10,524 nucleotides of DNA from Candidatus Woesearchaeota archaeon (lineage in GTDB: Archaea; Nanobdellota; Nanobdellia; Woesearchaeales; UBA11576). Shown piece after piece: positions 1 through 6,606 of this stretch. A model generated the notes under the pieces. It saw only the letters and a list, made by a program, of their open reading frames with translations, did no database searches and was not told the DNA's origin. The stretch's first letter is position 1; every line of letters begins with the position of its first letter. The DNA lies in NCBI GenBank assembly GCA_030591125.1, contig JAUVBP010000025.1:1-10524 (forward strand), read 5' to 3'. The translations under genes and the position numbers were made by a program.

Positions 1-332
1 AATTCCTCGATGAGCGCTTCAAGCTTATCGACCCGCAGGAAATACCTGTTTCCCTCATGGATCACTATGCCTGCATCCTTCAGCTTATTGATGTGGTGCA
101 CGACTGTCCCGCGTGTAAGCGTCAGCCTATAGGCCAACTCATCACTGCTGATAGGCCGTTTCTGCTTTGCTGCTTTCAATAGTTCAATAAACACCCTGAA
201 GCAGCACTTGTCCTTGTCGCGCATATTGAATAATCCAAGAGAATTCCCTAGGAACTGGAGGTCATCATTGACATTATGTTCTGTAGGTTTGCGTATTTTT
301 ACTATGGTTATCTTCTGATGGATAAAGGTCAT
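1..332 (-). CDS. Winged-helix transcriptional regulator, 3' end cut by window edge
   Basis: Reading the minus strand from ATG 332-330 gives 110 residues without a stop, and the frame is still open at base 1. Residues about 43-100 form a winged helix-turn-helix: a first helix (CCFRVFIELLKAAK), a second helix after PISSDELAYRL, a recognition helix around TRGTVVHHINKLKDAG (73-88), and a wing strand ending in GNRYFLR (94-100). This resembles the ArsR/HTH_20 type of archaeal regulators. The first 35 residues are less typical. A TATA box on the same strand (361-370) lies about 34 bases upstream, so the leader is short; I see no clear ribosome-binding site. The gene is divergent from grpE and shares its intergenic region, which carries a 17-bp palindrome. 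I infer a local regulator of the chaperone genes, similar in role to Phr or HrcA but not clearly homologous. Ligand or heat sensing cannot be read, because the C-terminus is missing. Confidence 0.85.
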   Translation of the reverse strand, partial: MTFIHQKITIVKIRKPTEHNVNDDLQFLGNSLGLFNMRDKDKCCFRVFIELLKAAKQKRPISSDELAYRLTLTRGTVVHHINKLKDAGIVIHEGNRYFLRVDKLEALIEE

Positions 333-360
333 ATCTGCTCTTTTAGCAAGTTGTCGTTCA

Positions 361-370
361 GGTATATAAA
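361..370 (-). promoter_or_regulatory. TATA box of the winged-helix regulator gene
   Basis: On the minus strand the bases read TTTATATACC, a good archaeal TATA box. Transcription would start about 25 bases downstream, near 340, giving a leader of only about 8 bases before ATG 332. It stands back to back with the grpE TATA box about 20 bases away, so the two promoters may compete for TBP/TFB. Confidence 0.65.
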
Positions 371-380
371 TCTTAACCAA

Positions 381-394
381 AACCTTTATATATA
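381..394 (+). promoter_or_regulatory. TATA box (with BRE-like upstream bases) of the grpE-dnaK-dnaJ block
   Basis: The stretch AACCTTTATATATA is a strong archaeal promoter. The same twelve bases AACCTTTATATA recur at 7210-7221 before the lysine-rich protein gene. The predicted transcription start is near 412-416, about 40 bases before the grpE ATG. The leader ends in a G-run (441-445) seven bases before the start codon, which may act as a weak ribosome-binding site. Confidence 0.75.
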
Positions 395-415
395 AGCGGA
401 CTTTACATACTTCTC

Positions 416-432
416 GTTGACTTTAAGTCAAC
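416..432. promoter_or_regulatory. Perfect 17-bp palindrome, likely repressor operator
   Basis: Arms GTTGACTT (416-423) and AAGTCAAC (425-432) are exact reverse complements around a single T. The site begins at or just after the predicted grpE transcription start. Archaeal repressors such as Phr bind at this position and block RNA polymerase recruitment. The divergent winged-helix gene next door is the obvious candidate ligand. It is not the bacterial CIRCE sequence. I see no second complete copy in the window, only isolated half-sites inside genes (for example AAGTCAACC near 2586). Confidence 0.7.
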
Positions 433-452
433 CAAAATAAGGGGGTTTTTGT

Positions 453-974
453 ATGTCTGACAATCCTAAAGATGACAAAAAGGCGCAAGAAGTGAAGAAA
501 GAGATCAAGAAGCATCAGAAAGAAGAGAAGAAAGCGTCCAAGACTGATGAGAACGCTGCAAAGATAGAAGAGCTCACTGATGACCTCCAGCGTGTACAGG
601 CAGATTTTGAGAACTATAAGAAACGTGTCGATAGGGAGTCTGCACATTTCAGAGAATACGCATGCTCAGATATGCTGAAAAAGCTGCTTGCAGTGCTTGA
701 CTCTTTTGAGATGGCGCTGAAGAACACTGATGATCCTGAGGAGTTCATCAAGGGTGTTGAGCTGATATATTCACAATTATATACTGCCCTAAAAGATGAG
801 GGCCTTGAGCACATAGAGGCAGAAGGGAAGAGGCTTGACCCTCATATCCATGATGTCATGCTCTCTGAGAAGTCTGAAGAGCCTGAAGATACCATACTAG
901 AGGAGCTCCAGAAAGGTTACACTCTCAAAGGTGCCGTACTGCGCCATTCGAAAGTCAAGGTAGCAAAAAGGTGA
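453..974 (+). CDS. grpE: GrpE, nucleotide exchange factor of DnaK
   Basis: The product has 173 residues and is cytoplasmic. GrpE exchanges ADP for ATP on DnaK and so resets the chaperone cycle. The first 40 residues are Lys/Glu-rich and probably disordered. A long dimer helix follows (KIEELTDDLQRVQADFENYKKR, about residues 37-58), then a four-helix-bundle part with LLAVLDSFEMAL and a beta domain carrying the family signature LDPHIHDVML...GYTLKGAVLRHSKVKV. Length and order of parts match the family. ATG 453 is the only sensible start and follows the G-run at 441-445. The gene is first in the chaperone block, behind a strong TATA box and the palindrome at 416-432. Its TGA overlaps the GTG start of the next gene, so the two are translationally coupled. 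Confidence 0.95.
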   Translation: MSDNPKDDKKAQEVKKEIKKHQKEEKKASKTDENAAKIEELTDDLQRVQADFENYKKRVDRESAHFREYACSDMLKKLLAVLDSFEMALKNTDDPEEFIKGVELIYSQLYTALKDEGLEHIEAEGKRLDPHIHDVMLSEKSEEPEDTILEELQKGYTLKGAVLRHSKVKVAKR

Positions 975-1492
975 TTGATATCGTACTGAAAAAAGATACT
1001 CCATTGAAAGACGTGTTGGAGATTGGCGGTGACTGCGACAAGTGCGGCAAGTGCTGCTCTTACGGCTCTGGTTTCATGCTCGAGTCTGAGGTCGCGAAGA
1101 TAGCCAATTTCCTCAGGATACCTACAGATAAGTTCAGGAAGGATTTTCTTGAGGAGACTGAGATTTTCCATACAAATCTATTCAAGATCAGGCCGATGAA
1201 GAAGGATGGCAAGCCATATGGTCCCTGCATGCTGCTGGAGAACAGCAAGTGCAGGATACATGAAGTCAAGCCCTTGCATTGTAGGGTGGGAAATTGCAGC
1301 GATCATGGCGACGACCTTCACACATGGTTCATCGTCAACCACTGCCTCAACATATACGATCCTGAATCGATAAGGCAGTACGCATCTTACCTCGAGACAG
1401 GAGGTCGGGTGATTCAGGGCGCAGAGCTTGATGTCTTGTTCCCTGACAAGAGCAAGCTCAAGAGCATACTCAACTATGAACGCTTCAGGTGA
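971..1492 (+). CDS. YkgJ-family Cys-cluster (CxxCxxCC) protein
   Basis: The product has 173 residues. An N-terminal cluster (C22, C25, C28, C29, reading DCDKCGKCC) and a second set (C86, C94, C104, C109, in PYGPCMLLENSKCRIHEVKPLHC) match the YkgJ/CxxCxxCC family (PF03692), whose members are thought to bind zinc or an iron-sulfur cluster. No catalytic role is established for most of them. The GTG start at 971 overlaps the grpE stop (GTGA), which argues for coupled translation and a tie to GrpE. A role in redox or metal sensing alongside the chaperones is only inference. The C-terminal 60 residues carry one further Cys (NHCLN). Confidence 0.85.
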   Translation: MIDIVLKKDTPLKDVLEIGGDCDKCGKCCSYGSGFMLESEVAKIANFLRIPTDKFRKDFLEETEIFHTNLFKIRPMKKDGKPYGPCMLLENSKCRIHEVKPLHCRVGNCSDHGDDLHTWFIVNHCLNIYDPESIRQYASYLETGGRVIQGAELDVLFPDKSKLKSILNYERFR

Positions 1493-1514
1493 AGCAAGAA
1501 CAAAGGTGAATCCG

Positions 1515-1871
1515 ATGGAACAGAACAAGATTAACATTTCAGTCGACGATGGCGATGCTTTCTTTTGCCATGAGATGTCGATCAACTATAACCCTATGCA
1601 GCTGATATTCGATTTCAAATCAGTTACACCAAGGGTGGACATGCGGTCCAAGCAGGGTCCATCGATAAAAGTGAAGCATAATGTCGTGATGCTGGATCCG
1701 TTCCATGCAAAGCAGATGCTCCAGCTCCTGAACAAGGTCGTAGTGGACTACGAGAAGGATTTTGGAGAGATAAAGAAACCTGAGGCGATCGAGAGGATGG
1801 AACAGAAGATAAAAGACAAACAGGCACACCCTGATCCGAAGACAGTCTCGACCCCGACATATTTCGGATGA
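1515..1871 (+). CDS. DUF3467-family protein
   Basis: From ATG 1515 the product has 118 residues. The body, from INISVDDGDAFFCHE to VVDYEKDFGEI, matches my recollection of DUF3467 (PF11950), with its typical pattern of a short beta-rich N-terminus, a conserved VVMLDPFHAKQML helix and a YE.dFG.I ending. The last 35 residues are charged and probably loose. The family has no assigned function. I chose ATG 1515 because AGGTGA (1504-1509) lies five bases ahead. An ATG at 1476 in the same frame would overlap the preceding gene and has no such site; the longer open frame back to 1428 lies inside that gene. The gap to the previous stop is 22 bases, so this belongs to the same transcription unit. Its place before dnaK suggests, without proof, a link to protein quality control. 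Confidence 0.8.
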   Translation: MEQNKINISVDDGDAFFCHEMSINYNPMQLIFDFKSVTPRVDMRSKQGPSIKVKHNVVMLDPFHAKQMLQLLNKVVVDYEKDFGEIKKPEAIERMEQKIKDKQAHPDPKTVSTPTYFG

Positions 1872-1948
1872 GGAGATGGTTGAGTGCGAAAAAAGAAGGC
1901 GATAAGTTAGATAATAAATGATGATACAAAAACAGACACGGAGGCAGC

Positions 1949-1990
1949 ACAAACAGCAAGCTGTTTGTTGGTCTCAAAAAACAAGTTTTT
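1949..1990 (+). promoter_or_regulatory. Twin dyads in the dnaK leader
   Basis: Two inverted repeats sit just ahead of dnaK. The first has arms ACAAACAGC (1949-1957) and GCTGTTTGT (1960-1968); the second has arms AAAAAC (1977-1982) and GTTTTT (1985-1990). Both are centred on CAAG. The second ends directly at the GGAGGT ribosome-binding site (1991-1996). They could be protein-binding dyads or, in RNA, two short hairpins with CAAG loops. The A-U-only second stem would melt easily. A regulatory role is inference. Confidence 0.4.
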
Positions 1991-1996
1991 GGAGGT
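1991..1996 (+). promoter_or_regulatory. Strong ribosome-binding site that fixes the dnaK start
   Basis: GGAGGT stands seven bases before ATG 2004. It rules for that start over an in-frame TTG at 1965, which would add 13 residues unlike any DnaK N-terminus. Confidence 0.85.
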
Positions 1997-2003
1997 AAAT
2001 AAA

Positions 2004-3932
2004 ATGTCAAAGATAATCGGAATCGATCTGGGAACATCAAATTCAGCTGCAGCATTCTTGGAGGCAGGACGGCCTAAGATAATACCGTCTGCTGAAGGTG
2101 CTACGCAGTATGGTAAGGCGTTCCCGAGCGTAGTTGCTTTCACTAAAGAGCATCAGATGCTCGTAGGTGAGCCTGCAAGGAGGCAGGCAGTCTCAAATCC
2201 TGACGGCACGATAAGTGCTGCCAAGAGGAAGATGGGGACGAGCTTCAAGTACAACATCAACAGCAAAGAGTACACTCCACAGCAGATATCTGCATTCATA
2301 CTGCAGAAGATCAAGAAGGATGCTGAAGAGTTCCTGGGAGAGAAGGTTGAGAAGGCAGTGGTGACTGTCCCTGCTTATTTCGATGACAATCAGAGGCAGG
2401 CTACAAAGGACGCAGGCACTATTGCAGGTCTTGAGGTCGTGAGGATAATAAACGAGCCTACTGCAGCATCGCTTTCGTATGGTCTTGACAAGTCTGACCA
2501 GGAGCACAAGATACTTGTGTTCGACTTCGGCGGTGGTACTCTTGACGTGACAATCATGGAGTTCGGCGAAGGTGTGTTCGAGGTAAAGTCAACCTCTGGA
2601 GATACTCAGCTTGGTGGCACGGACATGGACAAGATGATCGTCGATTGGCTGGTATCAGAGTTCAAGACTTCTGAAGGTATTGAATTGAGTTCAGACTCTA
2701 CAGCGATGGAGCGTCTTAGGGAAGCTGCTGAGAAGGCAAAGATAGAGCTCTCTACGACAGTGGAGACTGACATAAATCTTCCTTTCATCAGCGCAAATGA
2801 CAAAGGTCCTAAACATCTTCTCATAAAACTCAAGAGGGCCAAGCTTGAGGAGCTTGTGGGCAGCACGATTGAGAAATGCAGGCACCCTATAGAGCAGGCG
2901 ATTGCAGATGCTAAGCTTAAACCTGCAGATATTGACAAGATAATCATGGTAGGTGGTCCTACAAGGATGCCCGTGGTCAAGAAGTTTGTTGAAGGTCTTA
3001 TAGGTAAGACTGCAGAAGGAGGAGTGGACCCTATGGAGTGTGTGGCGATGGGTACAGCGATCCAGGGAGGGGTCCTTTCAGGTGATGTGAAGGATGTTCT
3101 TCTGTTGGATGTGACTCCTTTGAGCCTTGGTATAGAGACTCTTGGAGGTATCTTGACCAAGCTTATAGATAGGAACACCACTATCCCTACAAAGAAGTCG
3201 CAGATATTCTCTACTGCTGCTGACAATCAGCCTGCAGTGACGATCCGTGTCTTCCAGGGCGAGCGTCCTATGGCGGTTGACAACAAGCTGTTGGGGAACT
3301 TCGACCTTGTCGGGTTGCCACCTGCACCGAGAGGTGTACCTCAGATTGAAGTCACCTTCGATATTGATGCCAATGGCATCCTGAATGTATCTGCAAAAGA
3401 CATCGGTACAGGCAAGCAGCAGGCGATGACCATTACCGCGCCGAATAAGCTTGACGATGATGCTGTCAGTAAGATGAGACAGGAAGCAGAATCTCATGCA
3501 GAAGAGGACAAGAAGCGGAAGGAAGAGGTTGAGATAATCAACAAGGCAGACACGCTTGTGTATTCATCTGAGAAGACTATGAAGGACATGGAAGGCAAGG
3601 TGTCTGAGGACAAGTTGAAACCTCTTAAGGCAGAGATAGCTGAGATCAAGAAGCTTCTTGAGCCTGAGCAGAAGGATGTCGAGACCATAAAGAAGAAGCT
3701 TGAGGAGCTTGAGAAGCTTGCTGGCGATGCTGCGACTGAGATGTATCAGAAGGCTCAGAAAGAGCATGCCGAGAAGCAGGCCAAGGAAGGCAAAGCTCCT
3801 GAAGGCGACGCAGCGAAAGGCAAGGACGAGAAGGTCGTCGATGCTGACTACGAAGTCGAAGACGAGAAGAAGAAGGAAGATAAGAAGTCTGACGACAAGA
3901 AACCTGAAGAGCCTAAAGCAGAGGAGAAATGA
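2004..3932 (+). CDS. dnaK: DnaK (Hsp70) chaperone
   Basis: The product has 642 residues, close to the bacterial DnaK length. The ATPase domain (about 1-363) opens with GIDLGTSNS (6-14), carries [12 protein letters not shown] from about 173, and has the [13 protein letters not shown] motif. The hydrophobic linker DVLLLD is at 364-369. The substrate-binding beta domain follows ([10 protein letters not shown]...; [14 protein letters not shown]), then the helical lid, then a long Lys/Glu/Asp tail from about residue 600, which begins with the bacterial-like VVDADYE. The first phosphate loop reads GTSNSA rather than the usual GTTNSC, a mild change. DnaK binds exposed hydrophobic peptides in an ATP cycle with the GrpE and DnaJ encoded nearby. 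It follows DUF3467 by 132 bases, which hold the twin dyads. T-runs after the stop may end part of the transcripts. Confidence 0.97.
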   Translation: MSKIIGIDLGTSNSAAAFLEAGRPKIIPSAEGATQYGKAFPSVVAFTKEHQMLVGEPARRQAVSNPDGTISAAKRKMGTSFKYNINSKEYTPQQISAFILQKIKKDAEEFLGEKVEKAVVTVPAYFDDNQRQATKDAGTIAGLEVVRIINEPTAASLSYGLDKSDQEHKILVFDFGGGTLDVTIMEFGEGVFEVKSTSGDTQLGGTDMDKMIVDWLVSEFKTSEGIELSSDSTAMERLREAAEKAKIELSTTVETDINLPFISANDKGPKHLLIKLKRAKLEELVGSTIEKCRHPIEQAIADAKLKPADIDKIIMVGGPTRMPVVKKFVEGLIGKTAEGGVDPMECVAMGTAIQGGVLSGDVKDVLLLDVTPLSLGIETLGGILTKLIDRNTTIPTKKSQIFSTAADNQPAVTIRVFQGERPMAVDNKLLGNFDLVGLPPAPRGVPQIEVTFDIDANGILNVSAKDIGTGKQQAMTITAPNKLDDDAVSKMRQEAESHAEEDKKRKEEVEIINKADTLVYSSEKTMKDMEGKVSEDKLKPLKAEIAEIKKLLEPEQKDVETIKKKLEELEKLAGDAATEMYQKAQKEHAEKQAKEGKAPEGDAAKGKDEKVVDADYEVEDEKKKEDKKSDDKKPEEPKAEEK

Positions 3933-3956
3933 TTTTTTGATTTTTTATTATCTTTT
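3933..3956 (+). terminator. T-tract terminator after dnaK
   Basis: Two runs of six T and one of five T directly follow the dnaK stop, without a strong hairpin. Archaeal RNA polymerase terminates at such U-tracts. The T/A-rich bases that follow (about 3950-3965) could also serve as a weak TATA box for the HD-domain gene, placing a start near 3983. Read-through into the next two genes remains possible. Confidence 0.5.
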
Positions 3957-3990
3957 TAATTTATGTTAATCGGTTCAACAGGATGATCAC

Positions 3991-4503
3991 ATGATGGAAT
4001 CGCGCATTCCCACAGAACAGGAATGCCTCGAGCTCATGGCCGAGGTCGGGTTAGCTACAGCTGTGGTTCAGCATAGCATCCTTGTCAAGAACCTTGCTCT
4101 TAAGCTGGCTGATGATGTTGAGAAGCGAGGGATAAGTATCAACAGGCCTCTTCTTTCTGCTGCTGCTCTGCTCCATGACATAATGAAGCTTGATGCAGAG
4201 GTGTGTCATGGTATTGAGGGTGGAGAGTTCTTGAGGAACAGAGGGTTCCCTGAGGTCGCAAAGGTGATTGAGACCCATTGTCTCATCAATCTTGATGATC
4301 AGTATTACGTCCCGCAGACTCCTGAGGAGAAACTGTTGATGTATTCTGATCTGAGGGTCAACGCAGGTGGTGTCGTTTCATTATCTGAACGTTTTGATTA
4401 CATAAGGGAACGCTACAGACCGAAGAACCAGTCTAAGTTCCAGGAGTATATAGCTTTCGCCAAGCAGCTGGAGCAGGAGATGTTCGGGAAAAAGGATGAG
4501 TGA
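3991..4503 (+). CDS. HD-domain metal-dependent phosphohydrolase
   Basis: The product has 170 residues, almost a bare HD domain. Metal-ligand residues are all present: H28 (VVQHSILV), H62-D63 in LLHDIMKLD, H73 (CHGIEGGEFL), H96 (ETHC) and D120 (YSDLR). The HDIxK form and the second His pair resemble the HDIG group, which hydrolyses nucleotides or 2',3'-cyclic phosphates. The substrate cannot be told from sequence. ATG 3991 follows a GGATGAT site by a few bases; ATG 3994 is an equal alternative. The last codons overlap the dnaJ start region (stop 4501-4503), so HD and dnaJ are probably coupled. An HD gene between dnaK and dnaJ is unusual. There are no membrane segments or fused domains. Confidence 0.88.
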   Translation: MMESRIPTEQECLELMAEVGLATAVVQHSILVKNLALKLADDVEKRGISINRPLLSAAALLHDIMKLDAEVCHGIEGGEFLRNRGFPEVAKVIETHCLINLDDQYYVPQTPEEKLLMYSDLRVNAGGVVSLSERFDYIRERYRPKNQSKFQEYIAFAKQLEQEMFGKKDE

Positions 4504-4508
4504 TGACT

Positions 4509-5642
4509 ATGGCAAAGGATTACTATAAGACACTGGGAGTTGAGAAGAACGCTTCACGGGATGAGATCAAGAAAGCCTATAAGCGCTTGGCAAAGAAATT
4601 ACATCCTGACATCAATAAGGAGATAGGGTCAGCTGAGAAGTTCAAGGAAGTGAACGAGGCTGCAGCAGTATTGGGTGATGACCAGAAGCGGTCCCATTAT
4701 GATCAGTTCGGGACTGCTGACTTCGGTGCAGGTGGCCCTGGTGCTGGCTTTGACTTCAATGATTTTGGCGGTCGTGGTTTTGATTTCGGCGACATCTTTG
4801 AGAGCCTGTTCACCGGAGGCGGTTTTGGAGGCTTCGGAGGTGGCGGAAGACGCGGGCCACGTAGAGGCTCTGACCTGAGATATGATATTGAAGTCGACCT
4901 TGAGGTTGCAGTCAGCGGTGCTGAGAAGCACATAACCATCCCGAGATACGAGACCTGCACCAAATGCAAGGGAACTGGTGCAGAATCTGATTCTGACATA
5001 CAGTCCTGTCCTGAGTGTGGTGGAAGGGGCACAGTGATAAAGACACAACGCACACCTTTTGGGATGTTCCAGACATCTTCTACATGCAGGCGGTGTCGTG
5101 GTGAAGGTCAGGAGATAACAAAACATTGTTCTGTATGTGATGGTGCAGGCCGTGTTGAACAGGAACGTAAGATAAAGGTTGACATACCTTCAGGTGTCAG
5201 CACAGGGACCACTCTTAGGCTGGGTGGCCAGGGTGAGGCTGGTGAGAAGGGTGCAAGGGAAGGAGACCTTTACGTTGTAGTGCATGTCAATCATCATAAG
5301 ATATTCGACCGTAAAGGGAATGACCTTTACATGGAAGTGCCTTTATCCTTCATGACTGCGGTGATGGGAGACAGTATAGAGGTCCCTACTATAGATGGTC
5401 AGGCCAAACTGAAGATACCTGCAGGGACACAATCCAACACTCTTTTCAAGATGCGTGGTAAAGGTGTGCCTGATCTGCAGGGGTCAGGGACTGGTGATCA
5501 GTATGTGCGTGTCGTTGTCCATACTCCTGAGAGTCTCAATGCAAAGCAGAAGAAAGCGATGAAGGATCTCTCAAAGGCTATGGGTGACAAGATGGCTCCC
5601 AAGAAAGGTTTTTTTGAGAAAGTGAAAGAAAGATTTGTATGA
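4509..5642 (+). CDS. dnaJ: DnaJ (Hsp40), type I J-protein
   Basis: From ATG 4509 the product has 377 residues, the normal DnaJ length. The J domain (1-70) has DYYKTLGV and the HPD triad at 32-34, which stimulates DnaK ATPase. A Gly/Phe-rich linker follows (about 75-120). The zinc centre has four CxxC pairs: C150/C153, C167/C170, C193/C196 and C207/C210. Two C-terminal beta domains and the dimer end complete it. The frame has earlier starts (GTG 4500, ATG 4503), overlapping the HD gene stop. I prefer 4509 because it gives the canonical MAKDYY start and puts GGATGA (4494-4499) nine bases ahead. ATG 4503 remains possible and would add two residues. The gene ends the chaperone block and converges on the lipoprotein gene. 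Confidence 0.96.
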   Translation: MAKDYYKTLGVEKNASRDEIKKAYKRLAKKLHPDINKEIGSAEKFKEVNEAAAVLGDDQKRSHYDQFGTADFGAGGPGAGFDFNDFGGRGFDFGDIFESLFTGGGFGGFGGGGRRGPRRGSDLRYDIEVDLEVAVSGAEKHITIPRYETCTKCKGTGAESDSDIQSCPECGGRGTVIKTQRTPFGMFQTSSTCRRCRGEGQEITKHCSVCDGAGRVEQERKIKVDIPSGVSTGTTLRLGGQGEAGEKGAREGDLYVVVHVNHHKIFDRKGNDLYMEVPLSFMTAVMGDSIEVPTIDGQAKLKIPAGTQSNTLFKMRGKGVPDLQGSGTGDQYVRVVVHTPESLNAKQKKAMKDLSKAMGDKMAPKKGFFEKVKERFV

Positions 5643-5665
5643 GCTTCGCTTTTGCTCAGGCTCAT
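5639..5665. terminator. Dyad spanning the convergent stops of dnaJ and the lipoprotein gene
   Basis: ATGAGC (5639-5644) and GCTCAT (5660-5665) are reverse complements and contain the TGA stop of each convergent gene. The loop is 15 bases, and an inner GAGC/GCTC alternative exists. No T-tract follows on either side, so termination here is a weak inference. Confidence 0.3.
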
Positions 5666-6498
5666 GCTACAAGTACGGGCTGCCCGTTCTCATCGAGTCT
5701 TATGTTCTTGTTGGTGGGCCATTCTCCAAGATAGTGCTCAAAGAATATCCAATACCCATCGACTCCTTTGACAGTGAAGTTTCCTGGAGGGACAATCTCT
5801 GATTTTCTTGTATTGTAGACCATGACATCCTCGAACAGTATGGTCCTCTTGGATCCATCGTCCTGTTTGATGAGGATCTTCAGAGGAAATCCGTAATACT
5901 CCTGTAGCCAAACCCTTGCTTCATTGCCTTCAAAGTTGGCGCTGAACACTTTCGTGTATTGGTTGCCTATCATCTCTTCCTTGACATACGCTCCATTGAA
6001 TGTTCTGGTGAGGTATTCATATATATCATAGATGTAATATTCATCATAATCGACTTTCTCTACCTCTTTGTCGATGTTCGGCCTTGGGCATAGCTCTCTG
6101 CTGCAGTGTGATAGCGCAGTCTTTGTCACGCGGTCCATTATTATCTCATCATACACTTCTCCTGTCTTGTGCTTCTCTGGTCCGGGGAGTGTTATCTTCA
6201 CGAACCTTCCGAACACTTCATACAGGTATGTCTCTTCACCTATCTGGGTGTCGCTGAACTTGTATGTGAATGATCCTATCGCGCTCGCTCTTCTCAACAG
6301 TTCGCGGTACTCTGTTATGTTGGTGGTCTCTCCTCTTTTAGTTTCTATATCCTGATAAGGTTCTCCGGTTATAGGGTTTATCTCAGGGCCTTCTTCAGCT
6401 GAAGGGGTATCTGGAGTATCTGTTGTTGTCTGCTGGCAGCCGACTATCAGAAGAAGGCATGCGGACAGTATGATTCCGAGCAATATCGTTCGCTTCAT
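5662..6498 (-). CDS. Predicted secreted lipoprotein
   Basis: The product has 278 residues. MKRT plus a hydrophobic stretch and the lipobox LIVGC (17-21) predict export and lipid attachment at C21 on the outside of the membrane. A Thr/Pro/Glu-rich linker with the motif NPITGEPY (about 41-48) follows. The mature part is acidic and probably rich in beta strands (for example FTYKFSD, YEVFGRFVKITL, ARVWLQEYYGFPLKILIKQDDG). The YGFPLKI strand recalls LolA-like lipoprotein-sorting folds, but I cannot assign a family. The two further Cys in HCSRELC could form a disulfide. A TATA box at 6523-6534 lies about 29 bases before the ATG, so the mRNA is nearly leaderless. It is not part of the chaperone block: it converges on dnaJ and has its own promoter. 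Confidence 0.8.
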   Translation of the reverse strand: MKRTILLGIILSACLLLIVGCQQTTTDTPDTPSAEEGPEINPITGEPYQDIETKRGETTNITEYRELLRRASAIGSFTYKFSDTQIGEETYLYEVFGRFVKITLPGPEKHKTGEVYDEIIMDRVTKTALSHCSRELCPRPNIDKEVEKVDYDEYYIYDIYEYLTRTFNGAYVKEEMIGNQYTKVFSANFEGNEARVWLQEYYGFPLKILIKQDDGSKRTILFEDVMVYNTRKSEIVPPGNFTVKGVDGYWIFFEHYLGEWPTNKNIRLDENGQPVLVA

Positions 6499-6522
6499 TG
6501 TGGCTCGTCAATCCTCTGTCCA

Positions 6523-6534
6523 TGTATAAATACA
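6523..6534 (-). promoter_or_regulatory. TATA box of the lipoprotein gene
   Basis: TGTAT-AA-ATACA is a near-palindromic TATA element. On the minus strand it reads TGTATTTATACA, and its centre lies about 29 bases before ATG 6498, which predicts almost no leader. Confidence 0.6.
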
Positions 6535-6576
6535 TTTCCATGACTTTAAAAACGTTCAAAGCAAGCCCGCACCCAG

Positions 6577-6585
6577 ATATAAATA
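6577..6585 (+). promoter_or_regulatory. TATA box of the orphan ORF at 6607
   Basis: ATATAAATA is centred about 26 bases before ATG 6607, so transcription would begin at or next to the start codon (leaderless). This supports 6607 as the real start. Confidence 0.55.
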
Positions 6586-6606
6586 CCCTGAATCTTTTTT
6601 TAAGCA

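Noticed and set aside
1428-1514. Longer N-terminus for the DUF3467 protein.
   Set aside because: It overlaps the preceding gene and looks like out-of-frame translation; ATG 1515 has a good ribosome-binding site.
1965-2003. TTG start that would add 13 residues to DnaK.
   Set aside because: GGAGGT at 1991-1996 and the canonical [11 protein letters not shown] start fix ATG 2004.
2606-3226. A 206-codon open frame on the strand opposite dnaK.
   Set aside because: Long antisense frames are a common by-product of dnaK codon bias; the peptide is Ser/Leu/Ile-rich, without recognisable motifs, promoter or ribosome-binding site.
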